The notes beneath the pieces are model-generated. The model ran no database searches and was not told the DNA's origin. It worked only from the letters and a program-made list of their open reading frames with translations. A DNA stretch of 64,000 nt, taken from Mannheimia cairinae. Lineage in GTDB: Bacteria > Pseudomonadota > Gammaproteobacteria > Enterobacterales > Pasteurellaceae. The translations under genes were made by a program, and so were the position numbers. Every line of letters begins with the position of its first letter. Within the stretch, counting starts at the first letter, position 1. Positions 19,540 to 27,679 of this stretch are shown here, piece by piece. Location: the NCBI RefSeq assembly GCF_028649535.1, contig NZ_JAQSJE010000002.1, forward strand, positions 62,001-126,000. Direction: 5' to 3'.

Positions 19540-20262
19540 TTAGCTCATATATAAGCCACCATTCACGTGGATAGTTTCACCATTGATATAACGAGCGTCA
19601 TCAGATGCTAAGAAAGCAACGGCTTTTGCAATATCTTGTGGAGAACCTAATTCGCCTGCTGGAATTTGGCTTAAGATCGCATTTTTTTGATCTTCGTTTA
19701 GCTCATCAGTCATATCGGTTGCGATAAAGCCTGGTGCTACCACGTTTACCGTAATGCCACGGCTTGCTACTTCTTTCGCTAATGATTTAGAAAAACCCAC
19801 TAAACCGGCTTTTGCAGCACAATAGTTTGTTTGACCAGGGTTACCCATAGAGCCAACCACAGAACCAATGCTAATAATGCGCCCGCCTTTTTTCATCATC
19901 GGACGTAATACCGCTTTCGATAAACGGTAAACAGAAGTTAAGTTTGTTTGGATAATATCGAACCAATCATCATCTTTCATACGCATTAATAAACCATCAC
20001 GTGTAATACCAGCGTTGTTTACTAATACATCAATATCGCCAAATTCTTCTTTAATTTGTTTTAATACAGAATTGATAGATTCAGCATCTGTAACGTTTAA
20101 CACTAAACCTTTACCGTTGTTGCCTAAATAAGCTGAAATAGATTCTGCACCTTTTTCTGAAGTTGCGGTGCCAACAACAGTATAGCCTTTTGCGACAAAC
20201 TCTTCGGCAATCGCTTTGCCGATACCACGGGTTGCACCTGTTACTAATGCGATTTTGCTCAT
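19540..20262 (-). CDS. fabG: 3-oxoacyl-[acyl-carrier-protein] reductase
   Basis: NADPH-dependent reductase of the fatty acid elongation cycle, short-chain dehydrogenase fold. ALVTGATRGIGKAIAE is the cofactor-binding motif and VLVNNAGITRDGLLMRM follows. The catalytic Ser in ISIGSVVGS and the YxxxK in NYCAAKAGLVGFSK are intact. The ATG at 20262 (MSKIALVTG, 240 residues) has AGGAG at the right distance. An in-frame upstream extension to 20301 would run into the preceding gene and is unlikely. It is the last gene of the fabD-unknown-fabG cluster, and a strong terminator follows. Confidence 0.96.
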   Translation of the reverse strand: MSKIALVTGATRGIGKAIAEEFVAKGYTVVGTATSEKGAESISAYLGNNGKGLVLNVTDAESINSVLKQIKEEFGDIDVLVNNAGITRDGLLMRMKDDDWFDIIQTNLTSVYRLSKAVLRPMMKKGGRIISIGSVVGSMGNPGQTNYCAAKAGLVGFSKSLAKEVASRGITVNVVAPGFIATDMTDELNEDQKNAILSQIPAGELGSPQDIAKAVAFLASDDARYINGETIHVNGGLYMS

Positions 20263-20281
20263 AAATTCTCCTGAGTAGAAG

Positions 20282-20752
20282 TTACCTTGTGAAAGCCACA
20301 AGTAATAAAATAGTAAATAAATAACTTAAAACGGGTGTCATTGCTCCTCGCAACCTAAGCTTTGTTATTGTCGTATCATTGGGTAGTAAACAACGAGGAC
20401 GTACTAGTGCTATAAAGGCAGAGCAAAGCATCACGCCTAAGTTACTATATAAATACAGTGGGAGCAATATTTGTTCATTTGTAGGAGTATGGCGATCTAG
20501 ATATACACCATAGATTACCCAAACTTGAATAACCGCGACAGACAAGGCATTACCTGCAATAAAGTCGATCGGAATATGTTTGAAAAAGAAATACACCAAG
20601 AAGGTCATACCAGAGGCAAAAACAAACATAATGTAATTTCTAAACAATGCAGACCATTCAAAATGACCGAGTGAAATACTCCAAGCCGATAATATTGGTG
20701 CAATAAATAAAGCAAGCAATAAGCTGATTTTAATGAATGCGTTATATTTCAT
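20282..20752 (-). CDS. Uncharacterised membrane protein within the fab cluster
   Basis: A 156-residue hydrophobic protein I do not recognise. About four to five membrane helices are visible, near residues 5-25, 38-58, 65-87, 100-118 and 136-153. Short basic loops such as RPRCLLPNDTTITKLRLRGA probably face the cytoplasm. It lies 20 bases after fabD and 19 bases before fabG in the same direction, so it is almost certainly co-transcribed with both. Whether it acts in lipid synthesis is inference from position only. The spacing and codon pattern argue that it is a real gene. Confidence 0.8.
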   Translation of the reverse strand: MKYNAFIKISLLLALFIAPILSAWSISLGHFEWSALFRNYIMFVFASGMTFLVYFFFKHIPIDFIAGNALSVAVIQVWVIYGVYLDRHTPTNEQILLPLYLYSNLGVMLCSAFIALVRPRCLLPNDTTITKLRLRGAMTPVLSYLFTILLLVAFTR

Positions 20753-20772
20753 TATTGAATGGTCTCAAAATC

Positions 20773-21708
20773 TTATGCAGAAACAGCCTCTAATGAAGCA
20801 ATGTCATTAACCGCTTTAGCAGATAACTCTTTCACAATACGGCTGGTTAAACCTGTTAAGACTTTATTTGGCCCGATTTCATAAAGTGTGGTAATGCCAT
20901 CTTGTGCCATTTTTTCCACGGTTTCTGTCCAACGTACCGGGCTGTAAAGTTGGCGGACTAAAGCATTACGAATTGCATCTGCATCAGTTTCCACCACCAC
21001 ATCTACGTTATTGATAACATCAACAAGCGGTTGATTTAGCTCGATATTTTGCAATGCTACTTCTAATTTTTCTGCCGCAGGTTTCATTAATTCACAGTGT
21101 GAAGGCACGCTTACCGCTAATGGTAACGCACGTTTTGCCCCTGCTGCTTTACATAATTCCCCTGCTTTTTCAGCGGCTGTTTTTGTACCTGCAATCACAA
21201 CCTGCCCCGGTGAGTTAAAGTTTACCGCAGAAACTACTTCGCCTGTCTCAGTCGCTGCTTGTTCGCAAGCTGAAATGATTGCCTCATTGTCTAACCCGAT
21301 AATCGCATACATCGCTCCAGTGCCTGCAGGAACGGCTTGTTGCATTGCATTGCCACGTAATTCCACTAATTTGATCGCATCTTGGAAGTTAAGCACTCCT
21401 GCACAAACTAACGCAGAATATTCGCCTAAACTATGACCAGCCATTACCGATGGTTTTAATTCAGGATATTTTTCTTGCCATACACGATAAATTGCCACAG
21501 AGGCTGCAAGTAATGCAGGTTGCGTGCGTTGTGTTTGCCCTAAATCTTCAGCACTACCGTTTTGCACTAAATCCCATAAATCATAACCTAACACCTCGCT
21601 TGCCTCAGCGAATGTTTTTTCAACGATAGGGAACTGCGTTGCAAGATCAGCAAGCATTCCAACCGCTTGTGAGCCTTGACCCGGGAAAACCATTGCGAAT
21701 TTTGACAT
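20773..21708 (-). CDS. fabD: Malonyl-CoA:ACP transacylase
   Basis: Transfers malonate from CoA to acyl carrier protein to feed fatty acid elongation. The N-terminus MSKFAMVFPGQGSQAVGM is typical, the nucleophile lies in GHSLGEYSALVCAG near residue 92, and PSHCELMKPAAEKL carries the catalytic histidine near residue 201. Length 311 residues is normal. It heads a short cluster with the unknown membrane gene and fabG. fabH and acpP, often adjacent in enterics, are not in the window. Confidence 0.96.
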   Translation of the reverse strand: MSKFAMVFPGQGSQAVGMLADLATQFPIVEKTFAEASEVLGYDLWDLVQNGSAEDLGQTQRTQPALLAASVAIYRVWQEKYPELKPSVMAGHSLGEYSALVCAGVLNFQDAIKLVELRGNAMQQAVPAGTGAMYAIIGLDNEAIISACEQAATETGEVVSAVNFNSPGQVVIAGTKTAAEKAGELCKAAGAKRALPLAVSVPSHCELMKPAAEKLEVALQNIELNQPLVDVINNVDVVVETDADAIRNALVRQLYSPVRWTETVEKMAQDGITTLYEIGPNKVLTGLTSRIVKELSAKAVNDIASLEAVSA

Positions 21709-21762
21709 TTTGTTTGTTCCTTAATTTATTTTAAACTTAGATATAATATTTCTAACTAATCC

Positions 21763-21872
21763 CCCTCTTTAGCAAAGAGGGGTTAGGGGAGATTTGGCAG
21801 AAGTAAATTAAGCTCATACGAAATTTTGGTTCTGTAATCAAATCTCCCTCTATCCCTCTTTTCTAAAGAGGG
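21763..21872. repeat. MITE-like element with long inverted repeats
   Basis: The left arm (21763-21795) and right arm (21840-21872) are inverted copies about 33 bases long with few mismatches. Each arm folds on itself through CCCTCTTTAG and a matching AAAGAGGG. The 44-base middle has no ORF. The layout, two nested palindromes flanking a short AT-rich core, is that of a miniature transposable or palindromic repeat element. It sits between fabD and queH. Confidence 0.65.
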
Positions 21873-21882
21873 AAGTTATTTT

Positions 21883-22623
21883 CTAATCCGGCGAATAATA
21901 AAGCTTTCCAATCTCAATCCGTTGTCTGCCTGTTTCTAATCGCCATTTGTTTGAATCACGCAGGGAATAGACACAACCGCAGTATTCTTGCTGATAGAAA
22001 CGTTCACGTTTGCTGATTTCGATCATACGTTGTGAACCACCGCCTTTTCGCCAGTTGTAATCCCAATAAACCACATCGTCAAATTTGGCGGCAGCACGGT
22101 GTCCGCAGTCATTGATTTGGTTCATATCTTTCCAACGAGAAATACCTAAACAGCTTGTGAATACTGGGAAGCCGTTGTTATGAGCATATTCCGCCGCTTT
22201 TTCAAATCGCATATCAAAGCACATTGTGCAACGAATGCCACGCTCGGGTTCCCATTCCATACCTTCTGCTTTTTTAAACCACTCTTTGCGATCGTTTTCA
22301 TAATCATCGTCTAAATCAATAAACGGGATACCCCATTTTTCGGCAAAGCGGATATTTTCTTCCTTACGGATTAAATATTCTTTGAGCGGGTGGATATTCG
22401 GATTATAGAAATAGATCGTAAATTCAATTCCTGATGCGTGAATTGCTTCCATTACCTCGCCCGAACAAGGGGCACAGCAAGAGTGTAAAAGCAATTTGTT
22501 GTGTCCGTTCGGTAATGTTAATTTAGGACGCACAAAAGGTGCATTCGGATCTTTTTTCTGATTTTGTGCACGGCGACGGGCACGTACACTTTCAATATGT
22601 TCTTGTGGTTGTTGAGTCATAAT
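21883..22623 (-). CDS. queH: Epoxyqueuosine reductase QueH
   Basis: Reduces epoxyqueuosine to queuosine in tRNA, replacing QueG. The protein (246 residues) has the DUF208 cysteine pattern: [16 protein letters not shown] near residue 45, [16 protein letters not shown] near residue 120, and [11 protein letters not shown] near 210. These bind an iron-sulphur cluster and a metal. I use the ATG at 22623 ([11 protein letters not shown]). A TTG at 22665 in frame would make part of a palindromic repeat coding and is improbable. The queuosine-precursor transporter gene yhhQ lies 30 kb away. Confidence 0.92.
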   Translation of the reverse strand: MMTQQPQEHIESVRARRRAQNQKKDPNAPFVRPKLTLPNGHNKLLLHSCCAPCSGEVMEAIHASGIEFTIYFYNPNIHPLKEYLIRKEENIRFAEKWGIPFIDLDDDYENDRKEWFKKAEGMEWEPERGIRCTMCFDMRFEKAAEYAHNNGFPVFTSCLGISRWKDMNQINDCGHRAAAKFDDVVYWDYNWRKGGGSQRMIEISKRERFYQQEYCGCVYSLRDSNKWRLETGRQRIEIGKLYYSPD

Positions 22624-22634
22624 CCAATAAGTAA

Positions 22635-22692
22635 GGTGCGTTTGCCAACGCACCAATAAAATCAATCAAAGTGGTGCGTTAGCAAACGCACC
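22635..22692. repeat. Paired 20-bp palindromes upstream of queH
   Basis: GGTGCGTTTGCCAACGCACC (22635-22654) and GGTGCGTTAGCAAACGCACC (22673-22692) each form a hairpin. They are also near-perfect inverted copies of one another, with one difference, separated by 18 AT-rich bases. Confidence 0.7.
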
Positions 22693-22726
22693 TACAAGCG
22701 GTTATTTTTTCAAAAAATTTTGCAAA

Positions 22727-23734
22727 TTAGTAAGATCTATCCACAGACAAATATGCCAATGAAATTAACGCTTGTTTATATTCACTTTCTGGTAATACGG
22801 CTAAAGCATCGACTGCTTTTTGAGCCTCTTTCTTGGCGTGTTCCATTGCATAGTCTAGGGATTTATGTTCTTGCATAATGGCTAAAACAGTTGGAATTTG
22901 CTCTAATTCGCCACCGTTTTCAATCGCATTACGAATTAAATTTGCTTGTTCTGTTTTACCTGCTTGCTCGGCAGCACGCATTGCGTGCAGTAATGGTAAG
23001 GTTGGTTTGCCTTCCACAAAATCATCGCCGACATTTTTGCCTAAACTTTCGCTTTGAGCAGAGTAGTCTAGAATATCATCAATCAGCTGGAATGCTGTCC
23101 CTAAATAACAACCATATTCTTTTAAGCCGTTTTCAATTTCTTCGCTGGCATTAGCTGCAATGGCAACACATTGGGTTGCTGCTTCAAATAGGCGAGCGGT
23201 TTTGTTATAAATCACTCGCATATAGTTCTCTTCAGTTGTATTCGGGTCGTTCACATTCATTAGTTGCTGAACTTCGCCTTCTGCCAGAGCATTGGTTGCG
23301 GCAGACATTACTTTTAGTACACGCAGTGAATCGACATCAGTCATCATTTGGAAAGAACGGGTGTAAATATAGTCTCCCACTAACACACTTGCTGCATTAC
23401 CAAAAGTGGCATTGGCAGTTGGTCTGCCACGACGCATATCCGATTCATCTACTACATCATCGTGTAATAATGTTGCCGTATGCACAAATTCGATAAATGC
23501 TGCAGTGGTAATATGTTTCTTGCCTGTATAACCTAAAGCACGAGCGGCTAAAACGGCAACTAAAGGGCGAATACGCTTACCGCCGCCAGCAATAATATAA
23601 TGCCCAAGTTGGTTAATCAGTAAGACTTCAGAATTAAGCTGGGCTAAAATTTCAGCATTAACTGCTTGCATATCTTCATTGGCGAGCGTTTGAATTTGTT
23701 CGAGTGTTAATTGCGTGGTCATTCGCTGTTCCAT
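22727..23734 (-). CDS. ispB: Octaprenyl diphosphate synthase
   Basis: Makes the C40 side chain of ubiquinone and menaquinone from farnesyl and isopentenyl diphosphates. Both aspartate-rich motifs are present: LLHDDVVDESDMRRG near residue 93 and FQLIDDILDYSAQ near 220. GGGKRIRPLVAVLAARA binds the diphosphate. The start is either the ATG at 23734 (MEQRMTTQ) or 23722 (MTTQLTLEQ). Both have weak ribosome-binding sites, so the exact N-terminus is open. It precedes an AT-rich gap and a divergent riboswitch. Confidence 0.93.
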   Translation of the reverse strand: MEQRMTTQLTLEQIQTLANEDMQAVNAEILAQLNSEVLLINQLGHYIIAGGGKRIRPLVAVLAARALGYTGKKHITTAAFIEFVHTATLLHDDVVDESDMRRGRPTANATFGNAASVLVGDYIYTRSFQMMTDVDSLRVLKVMSAATNALAEGEVQQLMNVNDPNTTEENYMRVIYNKTARLFEAATQCVAIAANASEEIENGLKEYGCYLGTAFQLIDDILDYSAQSESLGKNVGDDFVEGKPTLPLLHAMRAAEQAGKTEQANLIRNAIENGGELEQIPTVLAIMQEHKSLDYAMEHAKKEAQKAVDALAVLPESEYKQALISLAYLSVDRSY

Positions 23735-23841
23735 ATCTTAGGTAAAATTTAATCGCCATTCTACCCTAAATCCGCTTAGCGTCAAAATTGAAAAAACTAT
23801 TTGCATCTCAATTAAAACTTTTTTAGACTTAATCAAACTTT

Positions 23842-23942
23842 AGTCGGGGTGCCATTTTGCTGATAGATAAAAAATCATTGAGCAATGGCTGAGATAATAC
23901 CCGTGAACCTGATTCAGTTAGCACTGCCGTAGGAAACTAATT
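23842..23942 (+). promoter_or_regulatory. TPP riboswitch (THI element)
   Basis: The conserved thiamine-pyrophosphate aptamer is clear. The GGGGTGCC 5' arm near 23845 is followed by GGCTGAGATAATACCCGTGAACCTGAT across 23887-23913 (described by its CTGAGA and ACCTGAT cores). The GCCGTAGGAAACTA 3' arm closes the P1 stem with TAGT at 23841-23844. It precedes the thiZ-thiX-tenA-thiY operon and should reduce its expression when TPP is abundant. Confidence 0.95.
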
Positions 23943-24011
23943 ATGCCAAAACACCATTCTTATATTCTCTCTATTTTTCAACCGCATTTTCCTTTCGCCC
24001 TAATGAGTTAA
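23943..24011 (+). CDS. Short ORF directly after the TPP riboswitch
   Basis: A 22-codon ORF (MPKHHSYILSIFQPHFPFALMS) opens at an ATG right after the aptamer. AGGA at 23931-23934 lies inside the aptamer's 3' arm, 8 bases before this ATG, so it could be the ribosome-binding site that the folded aptamer hides. The ORF ends 16 bases before the thiZ start. It may be a translated leader or chance. No homology is claimed. Confidence 0.35.
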   Translation: MPKHHSYILSIFQPHFPFALMS

Positions 24012-24026
24012 TCTCTGGAGGGAACA

Positions 24027-24749
24027 ATGTGCGTTTCAATTCATCAACTGACGTTGGCTTTTGGTTCTCAACGCCTCTTTGAGCAATTCGACTTCTGTTT
24101 GCCAGCAGGTAAGTGGACAAGCCTTTTGGGGACTTCCGGTGTGGGTAAATCGACTTTACTGCGAGCTATTGCGGGGCTTGAAAATGAGGCGATTTTACAC
24201 GGTAGTATTCATTTTGAACCTAATACTCGTTTGGCGTGGCTGGCACAAACCGATAGCCTCTATCCGTGGTTATCGATTTTAGATAACGTTCAACTACAGG
24301 CCCATTTAAGCGGGCAAAAATCAGAAAAAACTTGCGAGAACGCATTATCTTTGTTGGAAAAAGTCGGGCTTGCAGAGCATTTACACAAACCTTGTTACCA
24401 GCTTTCAGGCGGTCAGCGACAACGTGTCGCATTAGCACGCACATTAATGCAAGATGCCTCTCTAATTTTAATGGACGAACCTTTTTCCGCCTTAGACGCT
24501 GTAACCCGCCACCAATTACAAGATCTTGCCATTGAGTTATTACAAGATAAAACCGTGTTGCTGATTACTCACGATCCACAAGAGGCACTTAGAGTCAGTG
24601 ATGAGATTCTTATTTTACGTGGGCAACCAGCCACACTTTCCACTCCCATTTCGTTAAAAGGCGATCGCCCTAGAGAGATAAGCAACCAAAAGTTATGGGA
24701 TTTACAACAACAGCTATTTGCCGAACTGACAAGCGGTGAAAAACGATGA
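24027..24749 (+). CDS. thiZ: Thiamine-precursor (HMP/FAMP-type) ABC transporter ATPase
   Basis: ATP-binding subunit of a ThiXYZ importer for pyrimidine thiamine precursors. Walker A GTSGVGKST is at residues 35-43, the Q-loop is in LAWLAQTDSLYPWLSI, the signature LSGGQRQRVALARTL is near residue 129 and Walker B LILMDEPFSALD follows. The start has a strong GGAGGG. It is first in a four-gene operon behind the TPP riboswitch, and its end overlaps thiX by four bases. The substrate is inferred from the operon (TenA and ThiY-like protein) and the riboswitch. Confidence 0.88.
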   Translation: MCVSIHQLTLAFGSQRLFEQFDFCLPAGKWTSLLGTSGVGKSTLLRAIAGLENEAILHGSIHFEPNTRLAWLAQTDSLYPWLSILDNVQLQAHLSGQKSEKTCENALSLLEKVGLAEHLHKPCYQLSGGQRQRVALARTLMQDASLILMDEPFSALDAVTRHQLQDLAIELLQDKTVLLITHDPQEALRVSDEILILRGQPATLSTPISLKGDRPREISNQKLWDLQQQLFAELTSGEKR

Positions 24750-24786
24750 AAATTTTGCAAAAAATCCCTTTAATTCGACCGCTTGT
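24729..24786. repeat. Inverted pair of uptake sequences at the thiZ-thiX junction
   Basis: ACAAGCGGT at 24729-24737 and its inverse ACCGCTTGT at 24778-24786 frame the start of thiX, with TTTTGCAAAA between. This is the usual extended arrangement of this uptake-sequence type. Confidence 0.8.
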
Positions 24787-25507
24787 TATTAGTGGTTGCT
24801 TAATTGTACTTTGGCAACTTGTCGTCAGTGTGGCTAAGGTTCCCCCTTATTTATTACCTTCGCCACTTGCCGTGTGGCAAAAATTTAATGATAACTTTTC
24901 ATTACTTGTTGAACACGCACAAATCACATTATTGGAAATTTTGCTCGGCTTAGTGCTTGGTTTTCTATTTGGATTAGGTTCGGCTTTGTTGCTCATCCGA
25001 TATAAAAAGCTTTCTGCAATGTTATTGCCTCTATTAGTGATTTCTCAAGCAATCCCTGTTTTTGCGATCGCCCCATTATTAGTGTTGTGGTTTGGCTATG
25101 GTTTAGCCTCAAAAATTGTGATGACGGTATTGATTATCTATTTTCCTGTTACTGCTGCCTGTTTTGACGGTTTGCGTCATACGCCAAAAACTTGGCTAGA
25201 TTTAGCTAAAACCTTACAAATCTCACCGCTTGCCGTCTTGTTTAAAGTTCAACTACCTGCGGCACTGCCTTCTTTAGCCTCAGGCTTACGCATTGCAGTT
25301 TCTGTTGCCCCGATTGGTGCAATCGTTGGGGAATGGGTGGGGTCATCACAAGGTTTGGGGTACTTAATGCTTCATAGTAATGCCAGAATGCAAACGGATT
25401 TAATGTTCGCCGCCTTACTTATTTTGCTTTGCCTTGCCCTAATACTCTATTTTTTAACCGATAGATTATTAAAACGTCTTGTGCCGTGGGCAATGCATTT
25501 ACGCTGA
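24746..25507 (+). CDS. thiX: Thiamine-precursor ABC transporter permease
   Basis: Inner-membrane subunit of the ThiXYZ importer. It has 253 residues and five to six hydrophobic helices. The EAA loop is seen as LDLAKTLQISPLAVLFKVQLPAALPSLASGLRIAV near residues 150-185, which contacts the ATPase. It resembles the SsuC/TauC/ThiX group of BPD permeases. It overlaps thiZ by four bases (ATGA arrangement) and is followed by tenA after 24 bases. Confidence 0.88.
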   Translation: MKILQKIPLIRPLVISGCLIVLWQLVVSVAKVPPYLLPSPLAVWQKFNDNFSLLVEHAQITLLEILLGLVLGFLFGLGSALLLIRYKKLSAMLLPLLVISQAIPVFAIAPLLVLWFGYGLASKIVMTVLIIYFPVTAACFDGLRHTPKTWLDLAKTLQISPLAVLFKVQLPAALPSLASGLRIAVSVAPIGAIVGEWVGSSQGLGYLMLHSNARMQTDLMFAALLILLCLALILYFLTDRLLKRLVPWAMHLR

Positions 25508-25531
25508 TTTCAATCTTCAAAGGGAGAAAAT

Positions 25532-26179
25532 ATGTCTATTATTCAACAGTTTAGCCAAAATGCTGGCCGTGATTGGTTAGATTATATAGAACACGATTTT
25601 GTGCAACAACTTGCCAATGGAACCTTACCCAAAGCCAGTTTTCAGCACTATTTAAAGCAAGATTATCGCTTTTTGTTTCAATACAGCCGAGCAATTTCAC
25701 TCGGAATTTTTAAAGCGAATAATTTTGAGGATATTCAGTTTGCCCAACAAATGAATGCAGGTTTGCTCAGTGAAATTCAATTACATATTGACTATTGTTG
25801 CCAATGGGGAATTAGTGAGAGTGAATTATTTGCCACTATTGAATCTCCAGCCTGCGTTGCCTATACCCGTTATGTGTTGGATTGCGGAATGAAAGGTGGA
25901 CTTGCCGAACTCTACACAGCTCTTGCTCCTTGTGCTGTAGGCTATGCGGAAATCGCTCGCCGTATTCAGCCAATTTCAGTGCCAGATAATCCGTATCAAA
26001 GTTGGATTGATACTTATGCTTCATCAGAATTTCAAGCAGACAGCCAATCACTTTGCGATTATTTAGATCGCTTATGCCAACCGTTAAATCAATCCCAACT
26101 GACAGAATTACAACATATTTTCAATACCGCTAGCAGAATGGAAACAGCTTTTTGGCAAATGGGGTTAGACAGAAACTAA
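25532..26179 (+). CDS. tenA: Aminopyrimidine aminohydrolase / thiaminase II
   Basis: Hydrolyses aminomethyl-HMP and degraded thiamine to hydroxymethylpyrimidine, salvaging the pyrimidine half of thiamine. The 215-residue all-helical TenA protein has the expected active-site Cys134 in LAPCAVGYAEIA (equivalent to Cys135 of Bacillus TenA). The DYRFLFQYSRA helix lies near residues 44-54 and the ETAFWQMGL C-terminal segment is present. GGGAGAAA precedes its ATG. Its place between transporter genes indicates that imported degradation products are processed at once. Confidence 0.93.
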   Translation: MSIIQQFSQNAGRDWLDYIEHDFVQQLANGTLPKASFQHYLKQDYRFLFQYSRAISLGIFKANNFEDIQFAQQMNAGLLSEIQLHIDYCCQWGISESELFATIESPACVAYTRYVLDCGMKGGLAELYTALAPCAVGYAEIARRIQPISVPDNPYQSWIDTYASSEFQADSQSLCDYLDRLCQPLNQSQLTELQHIFNTASRMETAFWQMGLDRN

Positions 26180-26203
26180 TTTTAAAACAAAAGGAGACAC
26201 AAA

Positions 26204-27145
26204 ATGAAATTACACCGCACTTTAACCGCTATTGCTACTTTACTTGTCGCTCAAAGCACGATGGCAAAAGAAAAGATCTCGCTAATGCTGGACTGGTTCG
26301 TCAATCCTGATCACGCGGCAATCATTGTCGCTCAGCAGAAAGGCTATTTTGCCGAACAGGGTTTAGAAGTAGAAATTATTGAACCGGCAGATCCCTCAAT
26401 GCCACCTAAATTAGTGGCGGCAGGTAAAGCCGATTTGGCGGTCGATTACCAACCACAACTGCAACAGCAAGCCTCTCAAGGTTTACCGCTAATGCGAATT
26501 GGCACACTCATCGCGACACCATTAAATAGTCTGGTTGTTCTAGAAAATAGCAAAATTAATAGCATTGCAGATCTTAAAGGCAAAAAAATCGGCTATTCCG
26601 TCAGTGGTTTTGAAGATGCGTTATTAAAGGCGATGCTATCATCAGCACAATTAACAGAAAAAGATGTCGAATTAATCAATGTAAATTGGTCGCTTTCTCC
26701 ATCGCTATTATCTGGGCAGGTTGATGCAGTAATAGGAGCATTCCGCAATTTTGAATTAAATCAGCTTGCGTTAGAAAACCACAAGGGCAAAGCATTTTTC
26801 CCTGAAGAACACGGTGTGCCAGCTTATGATGAATTAATTGTTGTTGCTCATAAAGATCGGGTTAATCAAGCAAAATTCTCTGCTTTTTTAACCGCTCTTG
26901 AACAAGCTACTATCTACACACTCAATCATCCAAATGCTGCTTGGGAAGCCTTTGTTAGCTATAAACCGAAAGAGCTGAATAACGAACTTAATCGCCGAGC
27001 GTGGACAGATACTTTACCAAGATTAGCCCACCGCCCAAGAGCTTTAGATAGCCATCGTTATCAGCGAATGGCTGAGTTTTTGAAAAACCAAGGATTAGTG
27101 AAAGATATGCCGAATGTTGAGGAGTATGCAACAGAGCTGAAATAA
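26204..27145 (+). CDS. thiY: Pyrimidine-precursor binding protein of the ThiXYZ importer
   Basis: Periplasmic substrate-binding subunit of the NMT1/THI5-like family, which binds formylaminopyrimidine or HMP. A signal peptide spans about residues 1-21 (ending STMAKE). MLDWFVNPDHAAIIVAQQKGYF is the start of the mature fold, with the family's Trp and Asn-Pro-Asp-His. GKKIGYSVSGFEDALL and SPSLLSGQVDAVIGAFRNFE are further family segments. Length is 313 residues. It has AAGGAGA before the ATG and ends the operon. Confidence 0.9.
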   Translation: MKLHRTLTAIATLLVAQSTMAKEKISLMLDWFVNPDHAAIIVAQQKGYFAEQGLEVEIIEPADPSMPPKLVAAGKADLAVDYQPQLQQQASQGLPLMRIGTLIATPLNSLVVLENSKINSIADLKGKKIGYSVSGFEDALLKAMLSSAQLTEKDVELINVNWSLSPSLLSGQVDAVIGAFRNFELNQLALENHKGKAFFPEEHGVPAYDELIVVAHKDRVNQAKFSAFLTALEQATIYTLNHPNAAWEAFVSYKPKELNNELNRRAWTDTLPRLAHRPRALDSHRYQRMAEFLKNQGLVKDMPNVEEYATELK

Positions 27146-27157
27146 TTTCACGCAATG

Positions 27158-27225
27158 AAAAATGTGAATAATTTAATTATCAGCAAGCGAGAATTTACTC
27201 GCATTAGCAAATTTTTACATTTTTT
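27158..27225 (+). terminator. Possible terminator after thiY
   Basis: AAAAATGT (27158-27165) can pair with ACATTTTT (27217-27224). Inside, GCGAG and CTCGC form a small second hairpin. T residues follow. The long loop makes this uncertain. Confidence 0.35.
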
Positions 27226-27238
27226 CTTAAAATCGCAC

Positions 27239-27267
27239 TTGCTCTTTTTTTAGTTTTTCCGTAGAAT
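27239..27267 (+). promoter_or_regulatory. Predicted rplU-rpmA promoter
   Basis: TTGCTC (27239-27244) and TAGAAT (27262-27267) are 17 bases apart, leaving a leader of about 70 bases before rplU. Confidence 0.6.
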
Positions 27268-27347
27268 TGCAACCCTATTTTTATGAATTTAATTAGTGCC
27301 TAAAGCAAACGTAAAAACGCAAAGCAGTGGCACATAGCGGAGTAAAT

Positions 27348-27659
27348 ATGTACGCAGTTTTCCAAAGTGGCGGCAAACAACACCGAGTAAGTGAAGGTCA
27401 AGTTGTTCGTTTAGAAAAACTTGAAATCGCAACTGGTGAGAAAGTTGAATTTGACTCAGTGTTAATGGTCGTTAACGGTGAAGATGTTAAAATTGGTGCA
27501 CCAGTAGTAGCTGGTGCAAAAGTAGTGGCTGAAGTTGTAGCACAAGGTCGTGGCGATAAAGTTAAAATCGTTAAGTTCCGTCGTCGTAAACACAGCCGTA
27601 AACAACAAGGTCATCGTCAGTGGTTCACAGAAGTGAAAATCACTGGGATTCAAGCATAA
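27348..27659 (+). CDS. rplU: 50S ribosomal protein L21
   Basis: Structural protein of the large ribosomal subunit that contacts 23S rRNA together with L20. The ATG at 27348 gives [18 protein letters not shown] and the canonical 103 residues. An in-frame GTG at 27327 would add seven foreign residues. [19 protein letters not shown] is the basic rRNA-binding tail and ends with the usual [16 protein letters not shown] precedes the start. It is the first gene of the conserved rplU-rpmA pair. Confidence 0.98.
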   Translation: MYAVFQSGGKQHRVSEGQVVRLEKLEIATGEKVEFDSVLMVVNGEDVKIGAPVVAGAKVVAEVVAQGRGDKVKIVKFRRRKHSRKQQGHRQWFTEVKITGIQA

Positions 27660-27679
27660 TTTCAGAGGAGATCAAGTAG

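Noticed and set aside
20263-20301. 13-codon N-terminal extension of fabG
   Set aside because: It overlaps the preceding gene, and AGGAG directly precedes the ATG at 20262.
22624-22665. N-terminal extension of queH from a TTG codon
   Set aside because: It would translate part of the palindromic repeat; the ATG at 22623 starts a normal QueH.
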